In this document: positions 1-8,181 of the stretch, one piece after another | How the letters are laid out: each line of letters starts with the position of its first letter | Numbering within the stretch: the first letter of the stretch is position 1 | Translations under genes and position numbers: made by a program | Notes under the pieces: model-generated | The model's database searches: none | What the model saw: only the letters and a program-made list of their open reading frames with translations | Told to the model about the DNA's origin: nothing | Assembly (NCBI GenBank): GCA_008501835.1 | Contig: QQUB01000125.1 | Location: 1-13,763 of the forward strand | Source: Bacteroidota bacterium | GTDB lineage: Bacteria > Bacteroidota > Bacteroidia > Chitinophagales > Saprospiraceae | DNA length: 13,763 bases | Direction of reading: 5' to 3'

Positions 1-22
1 CTTTGAAATCAAATGATCCCAG

Positions 23-1588
23 TTATCCATTAGTCAGTGTAACGCCTCCTTCTCCAGGATAATTATCGTGCGGTTGGGTGATCAATTGTACTGATTTCCC
101 CTGGGCCTTGTGGGTTACTTTTGTATCTCTGGCTGGCCCTAGTCTTCCCGGCTCGCGGACTTCCTTTCCTTTAATCTTCAGGAATGCATCCCCCATCTCC
201 AAACGAGCCTGTTCGCCAATTTCCTGAAGGCGTTGTACAATTTCAGGGTGCTGTTCGATCACATTATTTTGCTCACTGATATCCTCCCTGAGATTGTACA
301 ATTCCAAACCACTTTGACCACGGGCGTATTTTCCCGGAAAACCATCCATTCCGGGCTCCACACCAAGGTAGGAACGATAGGAATGCGGGAAAACCAGTTT
401 CCAGTCTCCTTCTCTGACAGCACACAATCCCTTGTCGTAATAATACAAAAACGTATTCCTTGGATTGGCTCCTTCCTGTCCTTCCAACAGAGGCAAAATA
501 CTCACCCCATCGATCTTCTTTCCGGCCATAGGTATTCCGGTTATCTCTGATATGGTGGGCAATACATCAATGGTGGAAGCAATGGATTCACAAACCGAAC
601 CCGGTTCAATGTGTCCGGGCCATTTTACTATACAAGGTACTCTCGGGCCCCCTTCCCACATATTGCCTTTTCCTTCACGAAGCGGCAAAGCACTTCCGGC
701 GTGATTGCCAAAGTTTAGCCAGGGGCCATTGTCACTCGTATAGATGATCAGTGTATTATCATCAATGCCGCTTTCTTCGAGTGCCTTTACAATCTCTCCA
801 ACCGACCAATCGAGTTCCATCGTCATATCACCGTAAGGGCCCTGTTCACTTTTGCCCTTGAATTTTTTCGAAACGGCGATAGGCACATGTGCCATGGAAT
901 GAGGAACATATAAAAAGAACGGGTTGTCTTTGTTCTTTTTGATGAATTCCACCGCGCGCTCGGTATAACGGGTAGTCAAGGTTGACTGATCATCCAGCGT
1001 CCAGACTTCTTCTACTTTCTGATAGCCTTCGATCAAAGACAGCGCCGGATAATTTTTTTTCCCATTTGGTACACCATCAAAACCTACCGGCCACATATCA
1101 TTAGAGTAGGGTAATCCGAAATATTCGTCAAAGCCCTGATTCAATGGCAGAAAAAGGGAATCGTGCCCAAGATGCCATTTACCATAAATGGCCGTAGCAT
1201 ATCCTTTTTTCTTGACCAGGTCAGCGATGGTCTCTTCCTCAAGGTTCAGACCTACCTTTGCATATGGGTTTAATGCTCCTGAGATACTTACCCTTGGTGG
1301 GTAACATCCTGTCAACAGCGATGCTCTGGAGGCACTGCACACAGCGGTTGAGGCATAAAAATCCGTAAATCGCATGCCGTCTGCTGCCAATCGATCAAGG
1401 TGGGGAGTTTCAAACCCCTGAGCACCATAAACACCAACATCGGCATAGCCCTGATCATCGATAAAAATAAGGACGATGTTGGGCAATGTTTCTTTTTGTT
1501 CTGAACAACTGGCCAATAATGCCAAAATAAAAACGGCAATTGTGGTTTTCATCAAACCAATAATACTTTTCCCAAAAAAGGATTTCAT
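23..1588 (-). CDS. Lipoprotein sulfatase (arylsulfatase type, FGly CxAxR), possibly shortened at its C-terminus
   Basis: Family S1 sulfatase of 521 residues that should hydrolyse sulfate esters, probably on a glycan. Seen: hydrophobic signal with lipobox LASC (Cys28), so an envelope lipoprotein; metal-binding Asp-Asp at 44-45; active-site segment CSASRASLLTG at 84-94, the CxAxR variant in which Cys84 is matured to formylglycine; GKWHLG at 136-141; PHSMAHVP around 229-236; TSDNG at 284-288; Lys307. The catalytic set looks complete. I start at the ATG at 1588, 11 bases after the stop of the upstream sulfatase; an in-frame TTG lies two codons earlier and an ATG at 1552 would give a more compact signal peptide. 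It is the second gene of a two-sulfatase operon. The last 24 residues align without gaps with residues 539-562 of the neighbour, where that protein begins an extra C-terminal domain; here a TAA cuts it off (see findings). The substrate cannot be told from sequence. Confidence 0.93.
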   Translation of the reverse strand: MKSFFGKSIIGLMKTTIAVFILALLASCSEQKETLPNIVLIFIDDQGYADVGVYGAQGFETPHLDRLAADGMRFTDFYASTAVCSASRASLLTGCYPPRVSISGALNPYAKVGLNLEEETIADLVKKKGYATAIYGKWHLGHDSLFLPLNQGFDEYFGLPYSNDMWPVGFDGVPNGKKNYPALSLIEGYQKVEEVWTLDDQSTLTTRYTERAVEFIKKNKDNPFFLYVPHSMAHVPIAVSKKFKGKSEQGPYGDMTMELDWSVGEIVKALEESGIDDNTLIIYTSDNGPWLNFGNHAGSALPLREGKGNMWEGGPRVPCIVKWPGHIEPGSVCESIASTIDVLPTISEITGIPMAGKKIDGVSILPLLEGQEGANPRNTFLYYYDKGLCAVREGDWKLVFPHSYRSYLGVEPGMDGFPGKYARGQSGLELYNLREDISEQNNVIEQHPEIVQRLQEIGEQARLEMGDAFLKIKGKEVREPGRLGPARDTKVTHKAQGKSVQLITQPHDNYPGEGGVTLTNG

Positions 1589-1599
1589 ATCCAATATTT

Positions 1600-3687
1600 T
1601 TATTTCACGATAATTTCATCTGCAAAAACCCAGGCTTTCCCTCCGGCCCCGGGGTGCCACTCCGGACAGTTACCAATTGCTTCGGCAATGACTTTTATAT
1701 ACCTGACCGTTTTATTTTTTACCTCAACGGTGTATTCCTCCCTTTTGTCAGGTGCAAATTTTTTGGGTGTGGAACTTTTGAATTCCTTTAGCTTTTTAAA
1801 CTCCTCCCCATCGGTAGAGGTAAAGACCGAAATCTTTTTGGGTAAAAAGATCCAGGCATTATTCTTTTGCAAAAACCCACAGGAAATGCTGCTGATCTCC
1901 ATGGACACTTTTAGATCAACTACCGCTTCCATATCCACGCCTTCAAAACCCTGCCAGGCATCGTATTTGCTATACAGAAACCCCATATCTGCCCCGCGCA
2001 AACCATTGGTGAGACCATCGGGACCTCCTCCGGGATATTTTGGGTGAAAAGGGTTTTTTAATGTGACGGCACCACCTTTCCCAAGGTGATCTATTTCGAC
2101 ATCCGGTTGAGGAAGGAATAGGTCTCCTTCGGTATCCTGATATTGTTCCTGAAGAGCAGTCAGCTTGTTTTTGAGATCCTGTATCAGATCAGCATTATTG
2201 GGATCATTGTAGATATTATTGATTTCCATTGGATCTTCCTGCAGATCATAAAATTCCCATTCATCCACATCGTAATAAAAATGGATGAGTTTATACCTGT
2301 CGGTCCGGATACCATAATGCCGCTTCACAGCATGGACTGCCGGATATTCATAGTAGCGGTAATAGATGGATTCCCGCCAATCTTCAGAAGTTTCGGAGGT
2401 GAGCACTTTCCGAAGGGAAGTGCCTTGCATATCTTCAGGGATATCCACGCCTGCATAATCGAGGAATGTAGGAGCATAGTCCAGATTAAGCACCATATCC
2501 TTCTCATTAACCGTAGCTTGAATTTCTTTTGGATACCTGACGATCAATGGCGTGCGGAGAGATTGTTCATACATAAAGCGTTTGTCGAACCAACCGTGTT
2601 CTCCTAAATAAAACCCCTGATCAGAAGTATATACTATAATGGTGTTTTCTGAAAGGCCCCGTTCCTCCAGGTAATCCATCAGACGGCCAACATTATCATC
2701 AACGGAAGCGATGCAGCTCAGATAATCCTGCATATAACGCTGATATTTCCACACGGTAAGATCGTCGCCACTGAGTTCGGCCTTGATCAGTTCGTCATTT
2801 TTGGGTTGATAGGCTTTGTTCCATGCTGATCTTTGTTCCTCACTCATCCTTCCGGCAATCAATCCCCAAGCCGTGCTGTCCGCTGTCTGTCTGCTTTCCG
2901 GTTGGGTCTTACGATACAGTTGCGGCACTTTCATATCATAGGCCAATTGCATGTCATCACCAATACTCAGGGTTTGCTCTCTTGCAGAGGAGCCCCGGGT
3001 TTCATAATTGTCAAAGAAAGTTTCCGGCAGCGGGAATTCCACGTCGTCGTATTTGTTCAGGTATTCAGGTGCAGGCATCCAATTACGATGCGGAGCTTTA
3101 TGGTGTACGAGAAGGCAAAAGGGTTTGTTTTCATCTCTATCATTTAGCCAGTTGATGGCAAAATCCGTAGTCAGATCAGTTACGTATCCTGGGATTCTTT
3201 TTCGTTCACCGTTTTCGATAAAATCCGGGTTATAATAATGTCCCTGACCGGGAAGGATATTGTAATAATCAAAGCCGGTCGGTTCGCTTTTCAGGTGCCA
3301 CTTTCCGACAATCGCCGTCTGGTAACCTGCCTTTTGCAAAAGTTTGGGAAAGGTTTGCTGACTTCCATCAAATGCTACGTTATTATCGATGTGACCGTTG
3401 ACGTGGCTGTACTTTCCGGTAAGCATGACTGCACGGCTTGGGCCGCAGATGGAATTGGTGACAAAGCTTTGAGTAAATCGCATTCCTTCGTCTGCTAATC
3501 GATCAATATTCGGAGTTTGATTCAGCCGCCCGTCATAACTGCTGATGGCCTGATAGGCATGATCATCGGACATGATGAAGATAATATTTGGGGGACCGTC
3601 ATTTCGACTATTTTCAGTCGTTTCTCCACAACTGGAAAGGACAAAGGTCATTAATATGGAAACAAGGAACTTTGTAAAATTTGCCAT
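1600..3687 (-). CDS. Lipoprotein sulfatase with extra C-terminal beta-sandwich-like domain
   Basis: Family S1 sulfatase, 695 residues, longer than the usual 450-550 because of a C-terminal extension. Seen: signal peptide with lipobox LSSC (Cys20); Asp-Asp 41-42; the classical formylglycine segment CGPSRAVMLTG at 81-91 (CxPxR); GKWHLK at 129-134; His200; TSDQG at 354-358; Lys369. The region around 440-515, with RTDRYKLI and EFYDLQEDPMEINN, is the C-terminal sulfatase subdomain (DUF4976-like). Its overall pattern is closest to N-acetylglucosamine-6-sulfatase/heparan-type enzymes (family knowledge; substrate not proven). Residues about 536-695 resemble the F5/8C-like or chitobiase-type sandwich often appended to Bacteroidota glycosidases and sulfatases, and may bind glycan. 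ATG start at 3687, preceded by an A/G-rich AAAAAGG. First gene of an operon with the sulfatase at 23-1588. Confidence 0.95.
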   Translation of the reverse strand: MANFTKFLVSILMTFVLSSCGETTENSRNDGPPNIIFIMSDDHAYQAISSYDGRLNQTPNIDRLADEGMRFTQSFVTNSICGPSRAVMLTGKYSHVNGHIDNNVAFDGSQQTFPKLLQKAGYQTAIVGKWHLKSEPTGFDYYNILPGQGHYYNPDFIENGERKRIPGYVTDLTTDFAINWLNDRDENKPFCLLVHHKAPHRNWMPAPEYLNKYDDVEFPLPETFFDNYETRGSSAREQTLSIGDDMQLAYDMKVPQLYRKTQPESRQTADSTAWGLIAGRMSEEQRSAWNKAYQPKNDELIKAELSGDDLTVWKYQRYMQDYLSCIASVDDNVGRLMDYLEERGLSENTIIVYTSDQGFYLGEHGWFDKRFMYEQSLRTPLIVRYPKEIQATVNEKDMVLNLDYAPTFLDYAGVDIPEDMQGTSLRKVLTSETSEDWRESIYYRYYEYPAVHAVKRHYGIRTDRYKLIHFYYDVDEWEFYDLQEDPMEINNIYNDPNNADLIQDLKNKLTALQEQYQDTEGDLFLPQPDVEIDHLGKGGAVTLKNPFHPKYPGGGPDGLTNGLRGADMGFLYSKYDAWQGFEGVDMEAVVDLKVSMEISSISCGFLQKNNAWIFLPKKISVFTSTDGEEFKKLKEFKSSTPKKFAPDKREEYTVEVKNKTVRYIKVIAEAIGNCPEWHPGAGGKAWVFADEIIVK

Positions 3688-4063
3688 GCCTTTTTCACTT
3701 TAGTTGGTTAGCTCATAAACCCGTCAGAGTCATGAAAAAGTTAATTTACGACAAAAACCAGATTTGGGGGATAGTATTGGGAAAAAGGTGTTCTTAGAAG
3801 TTTATTATTGAAAGTCGGGCTGAGACTTAGCGTTTTTTCCTTGGCGGTATTAATTCTTCCGCAAAAGTATTGTTCACCAAATAATAGCTGTTACGCAGAT
3901 GGAATAAAATGACATCCCGTACCTGAGGTCGGGAGTTTCGCGAAGAAGCGCGGAGTACCGCTGAGAGTTTTTCCTCGGCGGTACTCGGCGCTGCTCCGTG
4001 GTTCTCTGCGGTATAACTTTTTCCAGGGCAAATAAAATTCACCGGATTAGTAGTTTTCCTCCT
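3688..4063. other. Intergenic region upstream of the sulfatase operon
   Basis: 376 bases without a convincing gene. The right half (about 3830-4025) is GC-richer than its surroundings and built from related words such as GCGGTACTC, CTCTGCGG and GCGGTAT; it carries the inverted repeat listed separately. A minus-strand TACTTTTG at 3869-3862 fits the Bacteroidota -7 pattern TAnnTTTG but lacks a clear -33 partner and lies about 175 bases before the sulfatase start, so it is only a weak promoter candidate. A 71-codon open frame at 3827-4042 reads through the repeats and is not believed. Confidence 0.5.
3948..3991. repeat. GC-rich imperfect inverted repeat
   Basis: The arms GCGCGGAGTACCGCTGAG (3948-3965) and CTCGGCGGTACTCGGCGC (3974-3991) are complementary at 16 of 18 positions around an 8-base loop. 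It lies about 70 bases beyond the stop of the TrhA gene on that gene's transcript. No T-run follows, so it is not a classical intrinsic terminator, though a structured 3' end is possible. The flank TGCTCCGTGGTTCTCTGCGG repeats the same vocabulary. Confidence 0.75.
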
Positions 4064-4714
4064 TTAAGGAGTAACATAAAAATACACCGCCATAAAATGA
4101 CAAAAACTCCCGGCCAGTACAAAAACGTGGAAGATGGCGTGGTTGAATTTTATCTTTTTTATACTGTATAAAATGGCACCAACGGTATAGGCAATTCCTC
4201 CGGCAAACAACCAATTCAGACCTTCAGCCGCCAGGTTGTTCATCAGAGGTTTGATGGCAAAAATGATGATCCAGCCCATGAAAACGTACATGATAGTCGA
4301 CAATACATCAAATCTTCCGGTAAAAAAGAGTTTGAGGGTAATGCCGGTGAGGGCAATGCCCCAGGAAGTGAAAAAGATTGTCCAGCCCAGAGTTCCTTCC
4401 AGCGTTACCAATGTAAAGGGTGTATATGTACCTGCAATGAGTACATAAATCGCGGTATGATCTAAAATGCGAAGTTTCTTTCTTAGGTCAGGTTTTTTAG
4501 CGCTGTGGTAAACGGTGGAAGCTGTGTATAATACAATCAGGCTTACGCCAAAAACCGCAAAACTGACCAATTGCAAAGTGCTTCCCTTACTACTTGCTTC
4601 AACCACGAGTAGTACGAGAGCTACAATCGCCAATAAAGCGCCAAAGCCGTGGGTGAGAATATTCAACTTTTCTTCTACAGCCGAGTAATATTTAGGTAAA
4701 TTTTTGTCAGACAT
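4064..4714 (-). CDS. trhA: PAQR/hemolysin III family membrane protein TrhA
   Basis: Seven-helix inner-membrane protein of the hemolysin III/PAQR family (TrhA in current naming), 216 residues, the normal family length. Known for the family: a role in membrane-lipid (fluidity) homeostasis, with a metal site formed by conserved His and Asp residues; the older haemolysin name is probably misleading. Seen: the N-terminal EEKLNILTHG (14-23), SxxxH (Ser66-His70), Asp85-His86, GTYTPF (95-100) and the C-terminal HAIFHVFVLAGSFCH with His192, His196 and His206, with hydrophobic segments between them. The ATG at 4714 is preferred; an in-frame TTG at 4729 would add five residues. It stands alone, flanked on both sides by intergenic repeat elements, with no evident functional link to the sulfatases. 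Confidence 0.93.
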   Translation of the reverse strand: MSDKNLPKYYSAVEEKLNILTHGFGALLAIVALVLLVVEASSKGSTLQLVSFAVFGVSLIVLYTASTVYHSAKKPDLRKKLRILDHTAIYVLIAGTYTPFTLVTLEGTLGWTIFFTSWGIALTGITLKLFFTGRFDVLSTIMYVFMGWIIIFAIKPLMNNLAAEGLNWLFAGGIAYTVGAILYSIKKIKFNHAIFHVFVLAGSFCHFMAVYFYVTP

Positions 4715-4770
4715 ATTTTCCGGTTTCAAACAGATCCAAATTGTTTGATTATGATTCCAGATTTATTTTA

Positions 4771-4858
4771 ATCAGTTGCTACCCGTTCGATCCGTTAAAA
4801 TCCGCGTTCCATTTTTATAGAACACAGATTGAACTGATAAAACAGATTGAAACAGACA
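4771..4858. repeat. Intergenic word-repeat element (ACAGATTGAA type)
   Basis: Fills most of the gap between the beta-helix gene and trhA. ACAGATTGAA occurs at 4824-4833 and again at 4842-4851 (18-base period). ATCAGTT (4771-4777) is inverted as AACTGAT (4832-4838). Between them are related words, CGTTCGATCCGTT and ATCCGCGTTCC. There is no open frame and no T-run that would make it a simple terminator. Confidence 0.6.
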
Positions 4859-4859
4859 T

Positions 4860-6356
4860 TTAATGTCCTATAATCATGGTTCTTACTTCCAAAAGGCTAA
4901 AATCAGAATCAACAATTTCGCAAAAATACAACCCATTCGGCCAATCGGAAACATCAACCTCCACATCATTGTCAAAGGAATGTAAATTGTTTGTCCAAAC
5001 TGGCCTACCCAGTATGTCGAGGATGGAAATTCTTACCGGAATTTCGGATGTTATCTCAATGGTCATTTTTTCAGCAGCAGGATTTGGGAACACCTGAACA
5101 TTCAAAATATTTCCTCCGGGAAAATCCGCATTTTGCGGCTGCAGCCATTCATGCGCTCCAATATCCAGAGCAGTCCCCTGAGGTCTGGCAGTCTGATCAA
5201 AATCAAGGACAACCTCCTCAAGAATAGTCCCCTGGTCAACGATGGCTGGATTGAGGTCCGCCAAATGCAGGTCACCTTCGCCAACATTCACAAACCAATC
5301 CTCAACAGCATCTTCCATATTTGTGATCAAAGTAGCCTGTCCTCCGTTACGAGAAGTTATTGCTTTATTGGTAAGGTTGTTGGCAATATCTACATTTTGG
5401 GTCGCTTCAAAACGATACTCGATGGCATTGGGGTAATCGGTAAGAAAAATGGTGTTGTTGAAAACCTTTGTGCCCGGAGAAGTTTCGAGACCAATACCCA
5501 CGTCGTTAAAAACTCCGGTTCCATCATTATAGATCATATTGTTTTTGATCACACCACCTTCATTCGGGCTGCTCCCTAACCCAAAACCAATCCCGCGATC
5601 GCAATTGATGATCCAGTTTCTTTCGATAGTATTATCGGAACAATGGTTCCAGAAATGAATCGCATGCTCGGCAAGGGAACCGGACGGACTTTGGATGTTT
5701 TTGAAAATATTATCTCTCACGATCCAGCCGTCACCCATATGAATATCCAGTCCTCCGATGTAAAACTGAGGTCCTTCCCCGGAAGGGTATTCAAATAAAC
5801 TACACTGGACAATGCTGTTGTCTGAACCACCGTCCCCGCCACTGGTGCCTTTCAGCATTTGTTCAAAGGTATTCTGGATTTTCACGTTATGAACAAAAAG
5901 ATTATCGCCGTCAACAGCAATTCCGTGGTTACCGACTTCCTTGATCGTCAGGTCTGCAATGGTGATATTATTTCCGGTAGCATACAGGCCGTTTTCCGTG
6001 CCTGGAGAAACACTCATCATTCCATTCCCTGTGAGGATTACATTATCACGATTACCGGATACACTTCTGATGACGAGGTCATTGGCAGTGATGTATGGAT
6101 ACCAGGCAGTAGAGGCGATCTGGTAAGTGCCATCTTCGATTAGAATTGTCATATTACCTCCTACATTATTGGCCTGAATGATGGCCAGGCGGAGTTCTTC
6201 GGCAGTGGAGACTGTCACGGTTTCACCGATGACCAAATCACAGGGGATTACGGTGTTGTTTTGTACTTCAGCGATGGTGCAATTGCAATCCTGGGCTGAT
6301 AAAATGGATGGAAAAGTGAAAAGGACGATAAGCAAGAAAAGGGGGAATTTGTACAT
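4860..6356 (-). CDS. Secreted parallel beta-helix protein with T9SS sorting domain
   Basis: 498 residues. Seen: signal peptide 1-21 (cleavage after SILSA, mature protein starting QDCNC); residues 50-82 read as the opening of a pectate-lyase-like helix (STAEELRLAI, then ILIEDGTYQI); about 90-360 is a series of short Asn/Gly-rich, Ile/Val-spaced coils such as NITIADLTIKEVGNHGIAV, typical of right-handed parallel beta-helices (PL6/pectate lyase/NosD-like folds); 385-404 has DFDQTARPQGTALDIGAHEW, a common closing motif of such proteins; 418-498 is a type A T9SS C-terminal domain (VFPNPAAEKMTIEI, then NGLYFCEI). Inference: exported by T9SS and held on or released from the cell surface, perhaps a polysaccharide lyase or binding protein. 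No catalytic residues can be assigned, so lyase activity is unproven. The sulfatases nearby fit a glycan role. Confidence 0.88.
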   Translation of the reverse strand: MYKFPLFLLIVLFTFPSILSAQDCNCTIAEVQNNTVIPCDLVIGETVTVSTAEELRLAIIQANNVGGNMTILIEDGTYQIASTAWYPYITANDLVIRSVSGNRDNVILTGNGMMSVSPGTENGLYATGNNITIADLTIKEVGNHGIAVDGDNLFVHNVKIQNTFEQMLKGTSGGDGGSDNSIVQCSLFEYPSGEGPQFYIGGLDIHMGDGWIVRDNIFKNIQSPSGSLAEHAIHFWNHCSDNTIERNWIINCDRGIGFGLGSSPNEGGVIKNNMIYNDGTGVFNDVGIGLETSPGTKVFNNTIFLTDYPNAIEYRFEATQNVDIANNLTNKAITSRNGGQATLITNMEDAVEDWFVNVGEGDLHLADLNPAIVDQGTILEEVVLDFDQTARPQGTALDIGAHEWLQPQNADFPGGNILNVQVFPNPAAEKMTIEITSEIPVRISILDILGRPVWTNNLHSFDNDVEVDVSDWPNGLYFCEIVDSDFSLLEVRTMIIGH

Positions 6357-6372
6357 GATACTGTTTTTACGG

Positions 6373-6521
6373 TTACTCTTTACTACACCTTACACTTTTA
6401 GAGAAATATTCATAAAAGCATGGTTTGTTCTCGCAGATAACGCAGATAAACGCAGAAAATGAGGTGAATCTCAAAAAAATCAGCGAAAAACTAAAAAGTG
6501 TAAGATAGCAAATTACTCTTT
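6373..6521. repeat. Intergenic element with nested direct and inverted repeats and CGCAGA units
   Basis: Outer direct repeats TTACTCTTT at 6373-6381 and 6513-6521; inside them perfect 11-base inverted repeats CTTACACTTTT (6389-6399) and AAAAGTGTAAG (6494-6504); in the middle three tandem CGCAGA units at 6432-6460 (CGCAGATAA, CGCAGATAAA, CGCAGAAAAT). The right outer repeat includes the stop codon of the gene at 6513-8174. The layout resembles a very small non-autonomous insertion with target duplication, but the 7-8 bases between outer and inner repeats are unusual for that. Confidence 0.5.
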
Positions 6522-8174
6522 TATGATCTTCTGAAGGTAAGTTCTGTTTTTTGTCGTTACTTTCAAAAAATAAATGCCTGGAAGTTGTCCCCTAAGTTCC
6601 AATTGCATTACATTGATTCCGGAAGGTATCTGTACAGAAGTTATCAATTTTCCCAGTTGGTCAAACACTAGCATTTGGGCTGTTTCCGTAAAATTTTCTT
6701 TCCATTTTACTGTAAAGTTCCCTGATGAGGGGTTGGGGAAAACTTCCATTCCATTATTGGAATTAATGTTTTCTGTACTCCAAATAATCGGTTCGAAATT
6801 TTGTTCAATAGTACTTTCCCACAACAGATTACAATTGTCATCCCATTTAAAAATATGAGCGTATTGTGGTTCATAAGAACCGGGTGGAAGATCAAAACTA
6901 CCAGTGATAGAATATAGATTACCCTCAGTTGTTGCATCAATATCGACCATTGCCCAAAATGGGATTATCTGGCAAATAGCCTCTCCGTTAATGTCGTGTT
7001 TGACAAAGAAAGCTCCTGATTCTTCCACTACAGGTAAAGGTTCAAATTCAATAGCCCCTGCTCCCGACACCCCAGTCAAATAGGTATTCCCCATATCATC
7101 TGCGGCCATTGCTCCTATACCATTTAAATGATATTCATCTCCAAAAGCCCCGCTCCTTACCCAGACAGCATGTCCCAAGGTATCATACCGGGCTAAAAAG
7201 ACATCCATATCCTGATTATTTACCGTTATAGGTGGTAATGTATCAAAAGTTGCAGAACCCCTGTAAAACCCTGAAAGGAATAAATTATCAGAAGTATCCA
7301 TGGACATTTTGCTCGGATAACAAGTATTTGCACAATTAATTTTTGTCAACCATTCCGGAATTCCTGATGAATCACATTTGGCGAGAAAAGTTTCATAGGA
7401 ACTGCCTGAAGTGGTCCATTGAAGCAGATCTCCGAATTTCATATAACCGGACTCCCCACCAAATACTCCAGTGATATATACTCCTCCTTTTCTGTCAACC
7501 TCTAATCCATATAGACTTAAATATAAATTGTTGGAAGATGTAGTAAACCCCCTAATGGGAACTATCCACTCTCCATTACCATCAGCATCAAATTTAACTA
7601 CAAAAAGCCTGCGTGTTAAATTACTCCCTGGTAGCAACGGCAGACCTTCAAAATACAGACTTCCTCCTGAGTAAATTCCAGCTGAATAAACATTGCCCAG
7701 GGAATCCGTATCCAGATCAACCGCCATACCATTTGAAATATACGCTTCCTTAACCCAAATGAAATTCCCATCATTGTCGTACTTTGCAACAAACACTCCC
7801 TCAGGTTCCACGTAATTGAGGTTATCCATCCATAGGGTATCATAAAAGTGGCCGGAAATTAGAATATTATCCTGCAAGTCTACTTCGAGGCCTGTACCCG
7901 GGCAGTGCCCCCAACAATTCAGGCTTTTTGTTTTTAGATGCTTCACCCACTTTGTCGTACCCAAAGAATCAAACATGGCCAAAAAATACCCTTCATCAGT
8001 ACTGTAATAATCGCCGATAGTATCTCCGTTATTGAAATTCAACTCTCCGGCAAAAAAACCAAAGACACAATAGTCACCATTGCTTAGGGCTTTTATATTA
8101 AAATCTCCCTGGCCAAATGTACAATTGATGAATAGGCTGGTAAAAAGAAAGGTCAGTAATAATTTTGTTTTCAT
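6513..8174 (-). CDS. Secreted beta-propeller-like (SBBP-type) protein with T9SS sorting domain
   Basis: 553 residues from the ATG at 8174, where a clear signal peptide begins (MKTKLLLTFLFTSLF, cleavage near residue 21). An upstream in-frame extension of 24 codons would bury this signal and is rejected. Residues 30-460 hold about seven diverged repeats of roughly 65 residues, each with a hydrophobic strand, an Asp and a turn, then Trp: FLAMFDSLGTTKW (64-76), VFVAKYDNDGNFIW (127-140), FVVKFDADGNGEW (191-203), FLAKCDSSGIPEW (263-275), VFLARYDTLGHAVW (325-338), FFVKHDINGEAIC (389-401), IFKWDDNCNLLW (441-452). This matches the SBBP/beta-propeller pattern. Residues 475-553 are a type A T9SS C-terminal domain (VFPNPSSGNFTVKW, PGIYFLKV, LQKIIKE). 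Function unknown: a surface or secreted scaffold or binding protein. Confidence 0.88.
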   Translation of the reverse strand: MKTKLLLTFLFTSLFINCTFGQGDFNIKALSNGDYCVFGFFAGELNFNNGDTIGDYYSTDEGYFLAMFDSLGTTKWVKHLKTKSLNCWGHCPGTGLEVDLQDNILISGHFYDTLWMDNLNYVEPEGVFVAKYDNDGNFIWVKEAYISNGMAVDLDTDSLGNVYSAGIYSGGSLYFEGLPLLPGSNLTRRLFVVKFDADGNGEWIVPIRGFTTSSNNLYLSLYGLEVDRKGGVYITGVFGGESGYMKFGDLLQWTTSGSSYETFLAKCDSSGIPEWLTKINCANTCYPSKMSMDTSDNLFLSGFYRGSATFDTLPPITVNNQDMDVFLARYDTLGHAVWVRSGAFGDEYHLNGIGAMAADDMGNTYLTGVSGAGAIEFEPLPVVEESGAFFVKHDINGEAICQIIPFWAMVDIDATTEGNLYSITGSFDLPPGSYEPQYAHIFKWDDNCNLLWESTIEQNFEPIIWSTENINSNNGMEVFPNPSSGNFTVKWKENFTETAQMLVFDQLGKLITSVQIPSGINVMQLELRGQLPGIYFLKVTTKNRTYLQKIIKE

Positions 8175-8181
8175 CTGTTTA

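Noticed and set aside
2143..2607. 154-codon open frame opposite the longer sulfatase
   Set aside because: Antisense shadow lying wholly inside a well-supported sulfatase.
3827..4042. 71-codon minus-strand open frame
   Set aside because: It runs straight through the GC-rich inverted repeat, has no signal or domain pattern, and its codons are dictated by the repeats.
6432..6460. CGCAGA tandem units as a CRISPR-like array
   Set aside because: Units are only 9-10 bases with no spacers and no cas genes are present.
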